Both the position numbers and the translations under genes were made by a program. This document shows, in pieces, positions 55,450 to 64,000 of a DNA stretch of 64,000 bases (position 1 is the first letter of the stretch; each line of letters starts with the position of its first letter). Where the stretch lies: positions 16,341,728 to 16,405,727 of the forward strand of contig OX419758.1 of assembly GCA_948567375.1 (NCBI GenBank). The letters are read 5' to 3'. The DNA is from Lunularia cruciata. Lineage: Eukaryota; Streptophyta; Marchantiopsida; Lunulariales; Lunulariaceae. The notes beneath the pieces are model-generated. The model saw only the letters and a program-made list of their open reading frames with translations, did no database searches and was not told the DNA's origin.

Positions 55450-57000
55450 TTTTTGGTTACGTTACCGGGACCTCTCTAGAAGATAAGATAATGTTCCGTG
55501 TTCAATTTTACATTAGGCAAAAGGAGGCTATGAGAGCTCACTTGGAGAGAACATAGTAGAGGAGAGGGTTGAACTTATGTTAAAGAACCAAGATCCATTT
55601 GTATACCTTGTAGTTCATTATGATGTCTTTGAAGTGATTTGTACATCTTGTACAAATGAGAGGATTTGGAGAGATTGTGTGAGGTGGATTGTAGATTTTG
55701 GGGATTAAGGTGATTTTAAGCAAAAATCTCAAGTTTGAGATCTGAACTTGAAATTTCTACACATAATAGCTTAGTTTGTATTTCAGTTATTACACTTGGA
55801 ATTATTATGAGAGCTATTATGCACATTGGGCTAGAAGTTTTGAAAGTTGATAGGGTAAATTGCTCCCGCAACTGCATACTCTCTGGAAAATTGTACAGTC
55901 TGAAATTTCTTCAATTTTTAGTGGATTTTTGTGAAACTTCCCAAAAAAATTCAGTATGTTACATCCTACCTGTTGACACAAAAATTAGAGAAAGATTATT
56001 CTTGAGCAAGGAGTTATGAGTTTTTGAAGTTAGGGGGTGGTTTTCAGACCAAATCTGAAATATGTGTGCTGAATAGAAAGGTGTCTAGGCCAAATTGCTT
56101 GATGAAAAGATCTGAATTTTTTCAGGGAGAGATGCCCTGAGGTTGTCATCAAATGTGCAAAATTTCAAAAGACTGTCACATACTAGTTGAGAGAGATTTG
56201 AGTGAAATTGTGAGGAAGGGTCAATTATGCAGAGTTTAGATCTCATGCATGAAGAGTTTGAGAGCAACAAAAGGCATGTTTGAGTGTTTAGATTCATCTT
56301 GGGAACATGGAGGGTCATTAAGAGTGGAGATTGACACTATGCAAGGTTTCCAAAGGGTTTGAGGTGATTGTAGGGGTGGATTTGAGGAAAAGAGAGTTTA
56401 CAATAGAATTTGAAGAGAATGTTGAGAGGATCCAAAAACCTACGCCACTTGGAGGAAAGAGTGAATCTAAATGCTTTCTATATGAAGAGAAGGGACATAA
56501 GGTAAGTTCATGTCCATTGACCTTTGAGAGCAAGAGATGGAGGGAAAGGAGAGGCTTACTTGACTTGGGTTTGCATGTTGGACCTTCTTCACCAAGATTG
56601 GGAGGGAGAAGATCTAAGACCAAGGAGTTGTGTGAGGTTTGTGGAGTGAAAGGATTTCAAAATAGACATGAGTGTAGTGGAGTAAAAGCACTTTGGAGAC
56701 TTTGGTGAAAGATCTTGGAGAGAGTCTTAGTACAGCTATAGAAATACTACCACCTTCATCAGCTAGTTCTCAAGATTAGTGATGGAGATAATCTTTCAAC
56801 TTATGGATAAACTATCCATGAGAGTTAGATTCATATGCACTCTAGGATTTGATGTTGTTATAGAAATCTTGGAGCAACCTGAACCTTTTGTATTCTCTAG
56901 AGTGGAATATTCTCAGATGGTGTTAGTCATGTATATACTCTATTAGTTATAGAGTGAGAGAAAAAAATTTGAGAGAAAAGAAAGATAGTGAGTGATTAAG
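55450..57000 (+). other. A3 leader with primer site
   Basis: 1.55 kb between LTR and gag. The primer site is at 55454-55471. A short conserved coding-like stretch follows it, as in A2. ORF0 lies at 56307-56708 (separate entry). The rest is AT-rich and unassigned. Confidence 0.7.
56307..56708 (+). pseudogene. A3 copy of leader ORF0
   Basis: Exactly 402 bp from ATG to TGA, the same length as in A2. A stop replaces Arg at codon 5 (MEGH*EW); from codon 9 the frame is open to the end (KVSKGFEVIVGVDLRKREFT; KCFLYEEKGHKVSSCP; KELCEVCGVKGFQNRHEC). The stop of A2 is absent here, and the stop here is absent in A2, so the ancestral ORF was open throughout. Confidence 0.7.
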
Positions 57001-57990
57001 ATGGGGAAACTTCCGGTTTTCTTTGGCAAGGATGGAGAAGATGTGGAGGCCTTTGTGAGAGACTTCAAGAGAGCTTGCATAGGAAACAATGAGAGGAGGA
57101 AGAATGAGTAGGCCTCATTATTACTAGATTTCTTTGAGGATGCAGCACTTACATGGTATGAGTCAGAATACCAAAAGAGAGAGGAGAGATGGGAAAGAAG
57201 AGTCTTGGGAGAGTTTGACTTCAGCACTCATTGAGAACTTTCTCCCAGATAAGAGTTATGAGAGATTGATGAGTGAGGTTACCTTTCTCAAACAAGGAGA
57301 TGGAGAGAAAGTGAGAGTCTATGTAGAAAGAGTGGAAAAGTTAGAGTCTAGATTTTGCATAGTATTGAGGAAGGGTGGGGATGATGTGGAGACTACTATG
57401 ATTGGCAAAGGGGTTATGCTCACCAAGGATTTTGTGGGAGGATTGAGACCAAAAATTAGAAGCATGGTGAGATATGAGAAACTTTCTTCCAAGGTTGAAG
57501 CTATCAAGATTGCAATTTGTATGGAGGAGAGTTTGGAAGGAGATGAGAGTGATTTGGTGGTGAAGGAGGTTATGCATCCTCCTCAAGGCTACAAGTATAG
57601 TGGAACTTTTGATACTTTGGTGGCAAGGGTTGCACCACAAGTAGTAGTTGCTCCAGTTCTTGCACCTCCACCAAAGGATCCACTTCAAACCATCACAGAA
57701 CAACTTGCAGATCTCAAAATCAATGTGGTGCAACTATGGGAGAAGAGAGAGGTGGATCGGAATGTAGGGAGAGGGCCTAGGAGTTATGGAAACTATCCAT
57801 ATAAAGGAGGCCAACTAGCCAACAATTTCAATGATAGAAATTTTTTGGTTGTGGAGGAAGAAGCCATATCCAAAGTTGCCCAAATTCCACTTACCATGGA
57901 GGAAGGGGTTATGAGGGAGCCAATAGAGGGAAAGAGAGAGGTAGTGAAACCCAATTGGTTCCTAATCCAAACAAAGGTAAGGAGATAGCA
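57001..57990 (+). pseudogene. A3 gag
   Basis: It starts MGKLPVFFGKDGEDVEAFVRDF at 57001, with a stop (TAG) near 57108. The frame 57134-57988 holds the core (ALIENFLPDKSYERLMSEV, DFVGGLRPKIRSMVRYEKL) and a Pro/Ala-rich hinge. The zinc knuckle region (about 57840-57890) is frameshifted: A4 shows CFGCGGRGHIQRNC, here the first Cys is lost (RNFLVVEEEA). Gag would make the particle shell. Confidence 0.82.
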
Positions 57991-58760
57991 TCCATAGATG
58001 TGGTTGAGAGCAAGTATGAGAAGGGAGAGTGCTCAAACTCCAAGGGTCTTAATTTGGAGCTTTTGGCACAAGAGAAGAAGAGAGCTCATTTTGCAAAGGA
58101 TGTTCACTCTTCTCAAGGATTTACTCTAAGCAAGGATACTCCTATGTTTACTAGGAGCACTCGTACCTCAACACCATCAACAACAAAGACTCCAAGGAAG
58201 AAGTTGAGGATAGAGGATTTCTTGATTTCAAAGCAACAAGGGAACTACAATGTGTTGGAGGATGTTGGTAGCCACAAGGCTAACATCATAGTGGGCCAAT
58301 TGATTACTTTGAACCTTACCTTGAGAAAAGAGCTTAGAGTTGGTTTGAGTTCTACAAGGAGCAAGAGGAAGAAGAAGGCAAAAGCTCCAATATCAATGGG
58401 GGTGGTGGATGCCAAACCAACACTATGGGAGGCTTGTGAATATGCCTCCAAGATTGATGTGAGAGTGAATGGTCGCAACATCAAGGATGCATTGGTTGAT
58501 GGATGATCAATAGTAGATGCCATGTCAAAAACGTTGATGAAGAATTTTGATATGCTACCCTCAAGACCTTCAACATTTATGGTGAGCATGGCAAACAAGC
58601 AACAAGTTTGACCAGTAGGGGTGATGGATAAGGTGGTAGTTTCACTTAAAGGAGTTCAAAATCTCATGACTTTCCAAGTCTTGAAGGATTCAAGCTATGA
58701 CTTACTTCTTGGGAGGCCATGGTTGAGAGCAGCATGCACAAATGATTGATGGCACAAAGG
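57955..58760 (+). pseudogene. A3 protease region
   Basis: The frame 57955-58506 (VVESKYEKGECSNSKGLNLE ... VRVNGRNIKDALVDG) leads to the catalytic loop DALVDG, then a TGA at 58504-58506 and SIVDAMSKTLMKNFDML. After the next stop the domain ends with VLKDSSYDLLLGRPWLRAA near 58681-58735. It overlaps the gag frame by about 35 bases in a different phase, as the original frame crossed a small indel. Sister copies show the same order. Confidence 0.75.
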
Positions 58761-60110
58761 CTACTTGAGGATTGGGCCATCAAACCATAGAGTCACAATT
58801 CTTGTGACTAACACCACAAACACTTCACATTCAGATACACCATCTTCTGGTTATTGGGAATCAGATTCTGAAGAAGGAGCTTCAAGTGTGGACACAAGCA
58901 TAGAAAAGGAGACTTCCATGGAGGAGGATGATTTCAAATCTGATTCACATGTGTATCCTTTGTGTGCTATGGATTTTGCACCTAAGCTAGAGGTTTTGAA
59001 GGACCTAGATAAATCACTATTGATACTTGATGAGGTCGAAAGAAGGTTATCTACCCTCAGGTAAGGTCCAAATGTTACCAAGGAAGAGAAGGTGAAATTT
59101 GAGGAGATTTTCCGCAAGTTCATCTATGTGTTTTGCTTTTAGTTACAAGGATTTGAAGGAAGTCACCTTGGAGGAGTACAAGATAGAGGTGGAATCACAT
59201 GAAAGACCAATCCGCCAAAAGCAATGTCGCATTAGCCCACCAATATCTTTGGTTGTGAAGGAGGAGATTGACAAGCTCAAGGAGGCTGGACTTATCTTTG
59301 AGGTAGAGAATTCACAATAGGTGTCTCCAATTGTCATTGTGAAGAAAAAGAATGGCAAGCTTTGGGTATGTGTGGATTACAAGAAGCTCAATGTTGTTAC
59401 CACAAAGGACTACTACCCATTACTATTCATTGATGAGATATTGGAGGAGGTTGCAGGTCATGAGAGGTACAATTTTGGAGATGGTTATAATGGATATAAC
59501 CAAATCAAGATTGCACTAGAGCATCAACAACTCACCACGTTCACCACACCTTAGGGAACTTATGCTTTCAAGGTCATGCCTTTTGGGCTTTGCAATGCTC
59601 TCACCACATTCCAATGGTTCATGAACAAGGTATTTGAACCTTTCATTGGGAAATTTGTGAGAGACTTCATTGATGACTTTTGTGTCTATGGGAGCAAGGA
59701 GGAGCACTTTGAGCACCTAATCAAGGTCTTGCAATGCTTGGATGAGGCAAATGCATCACTCAACCCAAAGAAGTGCATTTTTGGATGTGAAGAAGGCCTA
59801 CTTTTGGGGCGCATTATCTCCAAAGATGGAATAGCAGTTGATCTTGAGAAGGTTAGGAAAATCTCAGACCTTCCATTCCCTTCAAGCTTGACAAAGTTAC
59901 GCCAATTCTTGGGGATGGTTGGGTACTATAGGAGGTTCATCTTCTCATTTTCCAACAAGACTTATGCATTGACCATCTACATGAAGAAGGGTGTAGGTTA
60001 CATGGTGATTTTGGAGGACAAAAAGGCTCTCAAAGCTTTTGAGGAGCTCAAGCAATCCCTTGTTGTAGCTCCAATTCTTGCTAAAGCTGATTAGAGTAAG
60101 CCTTTTATCC
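58761..60110 (+). pseudogene. A3 linker and reverse transcriptase
   Basis: An acidic linker (58765-59064, ESDSEEGASSVDTSIEKETS) leads into RT: QCRISPPISLVVKEEIDKLKEAGLIFEVEN (59099-59320), PIVIVKKKNGKLWVCVDYKKLNVVT (59321-59554), then MPFGLCNALTTFQWFMNKVF and RDFIDDFCVYGS with the catalytic FIDD box (59576-60094), and SLTKLRQFLGMVGYYRRFIF. TAG near 59063, TAG at 59318 and TAG near 59553 separate the frames. Confidence 0.85.
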
Positions 60111-61813
60111 TCTACACTAATGCTTCTAATGTAGTTATAGATGCACTCTTAGTCAATTAGACCAAGATGGGCATTATCATCCAATAGCTTATGCTAGTAG
60201 GAAGATAGTTTTAGCAGAAAAGAATTACTTTATCACGGAGAGAGAAGAGTTTGCAGTGATCTTTGGTCTCAAGGAAGTTTAGACATTACTTGATTGGAGA
60301 GACAGCTACTATTGTCATGGATCACAAGGCTTTGAAGTACATCTTCAACAAGCTTAATGTTGAAGGGAGACTAGCAAGGTGGATGATACTCTTGTCTGAG
60401 TATAACTACACCATTGAAGATAGGCCAAGAAAGAAACATGCAAATGCTGATTTGTTATCTAGAGCCTATGATCATGATGGAGATGAGCTAATGGATGATT
60501 CCTTCTCGGATGAGGAGCTCATGACAATCTCAGTCACTCAAGAGGTTCCAATGGAGTACAAGGAGATTGTGGATTTTGTGACAAGAGGTAACTATCCAAA
60601 AGGGATGCATGCTAGGGAGAGGAAGGCCCTTGCAGCAAGACCTAGACCTTACACACTGGTGGAGGATATTCTTTTTTTACCAAGGAGCAGATGGTCTACT
60701 TCAAAGAGGGTGGATAAGGAAGAGTCTATCCTACTTATAAAGGAGTTTCATGAAGGTTTAGTGTGTGGAGGACACTTTGCAGGAAAGGTGACTGCTTTCA
60801 AGATTCTAGATGCAAGTTACCATTGGAGAGGGATTTTCAAGTATTGTCTTGATTATTGCAAAACTTTTCATGTTTGTCAAGCTTTTGCTAGAAAGTCTAC
60901 ATCCACTCCACCACTTAGATCAATTCCATTGCTAGGACCTTTTGAGAAATGGGGAATTGATTTTGTAGGTCCTCTCAATAGAACCCCAAGGAACAATTGG
61001 TACATTGTGGTAGTTACTTATTACCTTACCAAGTGGGTTGAGGCTAGACCATTGAGGGACAAGAATCAAGATGAAGTTGGTAGATTTCTTTATGAACGCA
61101 TTATCACTAGATTTGGATGCCCTTTGGAGTTGGTTTTTGATAGAGGAGGAGAGTTTATAGGAAGCATTATTATAGCCATGCTATGACATTTCTCTCTCAC
61201 ACATAGAGTAACTACCTCCTATAAGCCAAATTCCAATGGCTTGGCAGAGAGAACCAATCAGACCTTGTGCATGATGTTGGCCAAAGATGCAGAAATAGAG
61301 GGAGCTAAACATCATTGGAACAAGAGGATTCATGTAGTTTTGTGGGGTATAGGACAACCATGAAGACTTCCATCGGATATTCTCCATTTCAATTGGTATA
61401 TGGTATTGAGTCTACCCTACCTATTCACTTAGATCTTCCTACCTTCCAAAGCATTTATAAGAGATTGAAGAAAGCACAAGGAGGTGATGTAGAGAAGTCA
61501 AGGAAGGAAAAACTCATGGTGTTGGAAGAGGCAAGAGCAATTGTTATGGTTCAAGTGGAGCAACCCCAAAGGAAATAAAAGGAGAGCTATGACAAGAGGC
61601 AAGGCAAGAAGAAGGTGGAGCCTTTCAAAGAATGTGATTGGGTAATGTTGTTTGATTTTATTTGATTCAAGAGAGTGCAAAAGAAGTTTTTGCCTAAGTA
61701 CTTTAGACCTTTCATAGTGGAGAAGGTGTGGAGCAATTACACCTTTTATCTCAAGGAGTTGGGAGGAAGACACTTTGATAGGATTAACCATGATAAGTTG
61801 AAGATATATCATA
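60111..61813 (+). pseudogene. A3 RNase H and integrase
   Basis: RNase H: PFILYTNAS (first Asp changed to Asn), a frameshift near 60140, then TATIVMDHKALKYIFNK (Asp) and HANADLLSRA in 60263-61186. Integrase zinc domain: EFHEGLVCGGHFAGK and CKTFHVCQAF (one Cys changed to Phe). Core: GIDFVGPLN, LVFDRGGEF (61129), NSNGLAERTNQ (near 61227). The tail, about 61315-61650, has stops. All domains are recognisable but several catalytic or zinc residues are lost. Confidence 0.85.
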
Positions 61814-61869
61814 GAAGGTAGAGAGACCTTCACTTTGAGGACAAAGTGAAAACTTAGTCCGGGGGTAAA
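61814..61869 (+). other. A3 paired hairpins and polypurine tract
   Basis: GAAGGT/ACCTTC and CACTTTG/CAAAGTG hairpins at 61814-61848, then CCGGGGGTAAA before the LTR. They match A2 base for base in the stems. Confidence 0.75.
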
Positions 61870-62538
61870 TGTAACACCCATATGTGCATGTGTGTGGTAT
61901 TGTGATATTTAGCTTGGTATTACAAGAACTTGAGAGATATTATTTATATAGAGATAAAGAATGGTTCTACATTAGTCATGATTAGCTAAATTTAGTCATA
62001 GCTAAGATAGAAGGGACCTTACTTTAGAGGAAGTGAAAAAGATGAGTACCACTATTTTGGATTCTAGTGTGTTGACTCGGTATTATTCCTAGGTGTTTGG
62101 CTTTCAAGAAAGAATTGAGAACTCCTGGGCCCACAAGCCTTTTTGTTTTGGATTCTTCTATAGTCCAAAGATAGCCCATGTGAAGGAATCCTTGACTTAG
62201 TGGTCGGGTCAAGATAAGATCACATGCTAGTGGAATATGCCCATGTGAATGGATATTCCTTTCTACTTTTTGACTTTACTTGAGTTATTTCAGTAATTAG
62301 TAACTTTGGTATATAACTATTTCACAAGTATATAAACAAGGGGTGAGGAGGTACTCATCATCCTTTCATTTGCAACTATCTCTCTCATTGAGTTCTCTAC
62401 TGAGCAATGTCTTGAGTCTTGGAGTGTTAGCCTTGGAGGAGTATGATGGAGTTGGGGTTCCTTGCCTTCTTAGTCCATGGTGCGCTACCATAATAGCCAT
62501 CAAAGGTTCATCTTGGGTGAGAGACAGGCCGGCTCACA
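61870..62538 (+). repeat. A3 3' LTR
   Basis: 669 bp, TGTAACACCC ... GGCTCACA; shorter than the 5' LTR mainly through a deletion near 62282 (loss of the 'ttttagtctagtaactt' stretch). It is followed by GGAC and the E integrase frame. Confidence 0.92.
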
Positions 62539-62880
62539 GGACATCTGACTTCCACTAGTGGAATTTACCTATAACAATTTAGTGGATACATCTGCACTAG
62601 TCATCCAATTCTTCCTCATCTATGGAGAACATCCTTTCATACCTTCAAGTTTGATTAAGATCCACCCAATGGCTACTAAGGTTGACATTGTTAACACTTT
62701 TGTTTATTGAATCCGATAGAGTGTGGAGAACACCAAGCATAGGTTGCAAATTGCCCAAAATTGATAGAAACAATTTATACGTGCACATCGCAAGCACATG
62801 GAGTTCATCATAAGGGATCAAGTTTGGTTATTCATAATCAAACTCCCATTGTCACCGGGTTTATAAGGTCTTGAGATTAC
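62539..62880 (+). pseudogene. Family E integrase C-terminus
   Basis: Broken frames match the minus-strand copy at 4887-4594: LIYGEHPFIPSSLIKIHPMATKV near 62615-62680, then HRLQIAQN and HRKHMEFIIRDQVWLF near 62740-62830. The match to the other copy then fades. No E chromodomain or 3' LTR can be placed downstream. Confidence 0.72.
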
Positions 62881-63417
62881 ATCAAGCACCTAGCTGCTCA
62901 CACTTAAACATTTAGTTGTTGCTTCCCAACTCAACTTAAATCAATTCCTAGGCCCGTAAATACCTCCATCAACATAACCATCTTCAATGTTAACCATGCT
63001 TAATGTTGCAAGGAGTTGCGGAAAATTCACTATCAGCCCTTTGTAGCTATGACAATTCACTATTTTGGATATTGATATGGTTGGGGCTTGGCTTTATTTA
63101 TATCTGCCTTGTTTTATCCTTGTAGAGCCCAATGCGTTTTTTCCCTTTTTCAAGTTATTCTATGCCATAACCTTTTCTCTATTGCTGATAGACCTTCTCC
63201 GGAGCTCAAAAGTCAATTGATAAGAAATGCGGGTTTGTTTTGGGTAGTCACGCTATATCTTTTTGACCTTGCTAGTTTCTCAAATGGATTCTACAAATCT
63301 AGATATTGTTGTCTTTCATTTGTTAAGATCCACCTTCCTTTCACTAGTAATAGAACTTCTTTCCTTTTCAATTTCACCCTTCCTTTTCTTCACATACCAT
63401 CATGATCAACTAATCCT
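62881..63417. other. Unassigned sequence right of E
   Basis: Short frames only; nothing recognisable. It may contain the decayed E 3' end, since E must end somewhere here, but no LTR terminus is evident. Confidence 0.5.
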
Positions 63418-63893
63418 GGTTTTATATTCACATGAACATACTACTGCGCAGGGTGACAGCTTCTACCTCACATAATTGCAAACCAGATCATGTAATGGAG
63501 ATTGTCATCATGAAAAGGGATAACCAATCATCACAAGTAAAACATTCCCTCACTCTGACTGTACGATGCCTCCAACTAGAAAATGCTTCACTAAGCTAAA
63601 AAAAATAGAATTGAGTTGAAAGTTGATTTACCAATTGGAGCTAGTAAATCAACTTTATATTTATATTATATTTATGGTTTTATATTCATATGAACATACT
63701 ACTGCGCAGGGTGATATCTTCTAGAGCACAAAATTGCAAACCAGATCATGTAATGTAGATTGTCATCAAAAAAAGGGATAACCAGTCATCACAAGTAAAA
63801 CATTCCCTTACTCTGACTATACGGTGCCACCAACTAGAAAATGCTTCACTAAGCTAAAAAAACAAAATTACCAACTGGAGCTGGTAAATCAAC
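63418..63893. repeat. Two direct repeats of about 220-236 bp
   Basis: 63418-63653 and 63676-63893 align over their length with around 10 percent difference plus a small deletion. The first unit ends with a perfect 10-bp stem (GTTGATTTAC / GTAAATCAAC, 63622-63653), only part of which is kept in the second. The gap between units is AT-rich. Family unknown. Confidence 0.85.
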
Positions 63894-64000
63894 TTGTTGC
63901 CCACAACTCAATTATCTTGTAACAAGTACCAACACACTTCTCAAGCCATTGCAACAAATACAAGATAATCAACTCAAGCTATAGCTAAAAGGAAATCATT
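63894..64000. other. Unassigned right edge
   Basis: 107 bp to the window edge; no feature recognised. Confidence 0.5.

Larger units (their letters stand above)
54759..62538 (+). mobile_element. A3: most complete family A element
   Basis: LTRs at 54759-55449 (691 bp) and 61870-62538 (669 bp). Flanks AGAC (54755-54758) and GGAC (62539-62542) are a 4-bp target duplication with one change; the E integrase frame continues across. It carries all expected parts: primer site, leader with ORF0, gag, protease, acidic linker, RT, RNase H, integrase, hairpins and polypurine tract. Scattered stops and small frameshifts inactivate it. The Asp-tRNA-like primer site and lack of a chromodomain suggest the Athila/Tat branch of Ty3 elements. 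Confidence 0.92.

Noticed and set aside
62343..62558. 71-codon frame in the A3 3' LTR
   Set aside because: It lies wholly inside the LTR; similar short frames occur in the other A LTRs without conserved ends.
1..64000. CRISPR array, rRNA operon, bacterial operon
   Set aside because: No regularly spaced repeats with unique spacers, no rRNA motifs, and gene content is plant retrotransposon throughout.

Overview
The window is plant nuclear DNA made almost entirely of nested LTR retrotransposons. I see no convincing single-copy host gene, rRNA, canonical tRNA gene or CRISPR array. Ty3/gypsy polyproteins, an initiator-Met-tRNA primer site, plant-type chromodomain integrases and layer upon layer of insertions point to a land plant with a large, repeat-rich genome. 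A gymnosperm would fit, but that is a guess. The ends (1-3614 and about 62880-64000) are AT-rich and unrecognised.

For reference I name the families A to G. E is an old, plus-strand Ty3 element, recognisable in pieces from about 11456 to 62880. Four minus-strand chromovirus (C) insertions split it: C1 (12567-18944, target duplication GATTG), C2 (19594-40491, CCCTA), C3 (41190-53176, GGAGC) and a solo LTR C4 (53988-54477, ATTCA). E also carries family A copy A3 (54759-62538). C1 holds a solo LTR of family F. C2 holds A2 (22024-37326, duplication GGTC), and C3 holds A4 (41571-48099). A2 in turn holds element B (26760-36569, duplication AATA). The deepest nesting is E > C2 > A2 > B, and the target duplications put the order of events beyond much doubt. 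Left of E lie fragments of A, B and E-like elements, an F LTR, and an unidentified minus-strand element G (8208-11455) that encodes coiled-coil protein.

Element B is the exciting item. It is 9.8 kb, visibly richer in G+C than its surroundings, and young (its repeated ends differ at only about three bases). It encodes gag with two zinc knuckles, an aspartic protease, a cytosine-5 DNA methyltransferase domain (DNMT3-like by its motif VIII), reverse transcriptase, RNase H, a DDE integrase, and a PHD finger in the position where chromoviruses carry a chromodomain. Its ends are not ordinary LTRs. They are split direct repeats in the order A1 - internal - B1 - A2 - B2, with TG...CA termini and a 4-bp target duplication. 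That arrangement is known from tyrosine-recombinase elements such as Ngaro, not from DDE-integrase elements. A decayed second copy of its 5' end (4963-5783) has the same A-to-internal junction. B's reading frame is broken by eight stops (seven TAG, one TGA) and one frameshift; every stop is explained by C-to-T change at CAG or CGA.

Other points of interest: heat-shock-element-like arrays next to a TATA box in the C LTRs; a conserved extra ORF with Cys clusters upstream of gag in family A; paired hairpins before the family A polypurine tract; an in-frame gag-RNase H deletion fusion in A2; a large palindromic LTR rearrangement in C3; and variable 20-residue repeats between protease and RT in family C.
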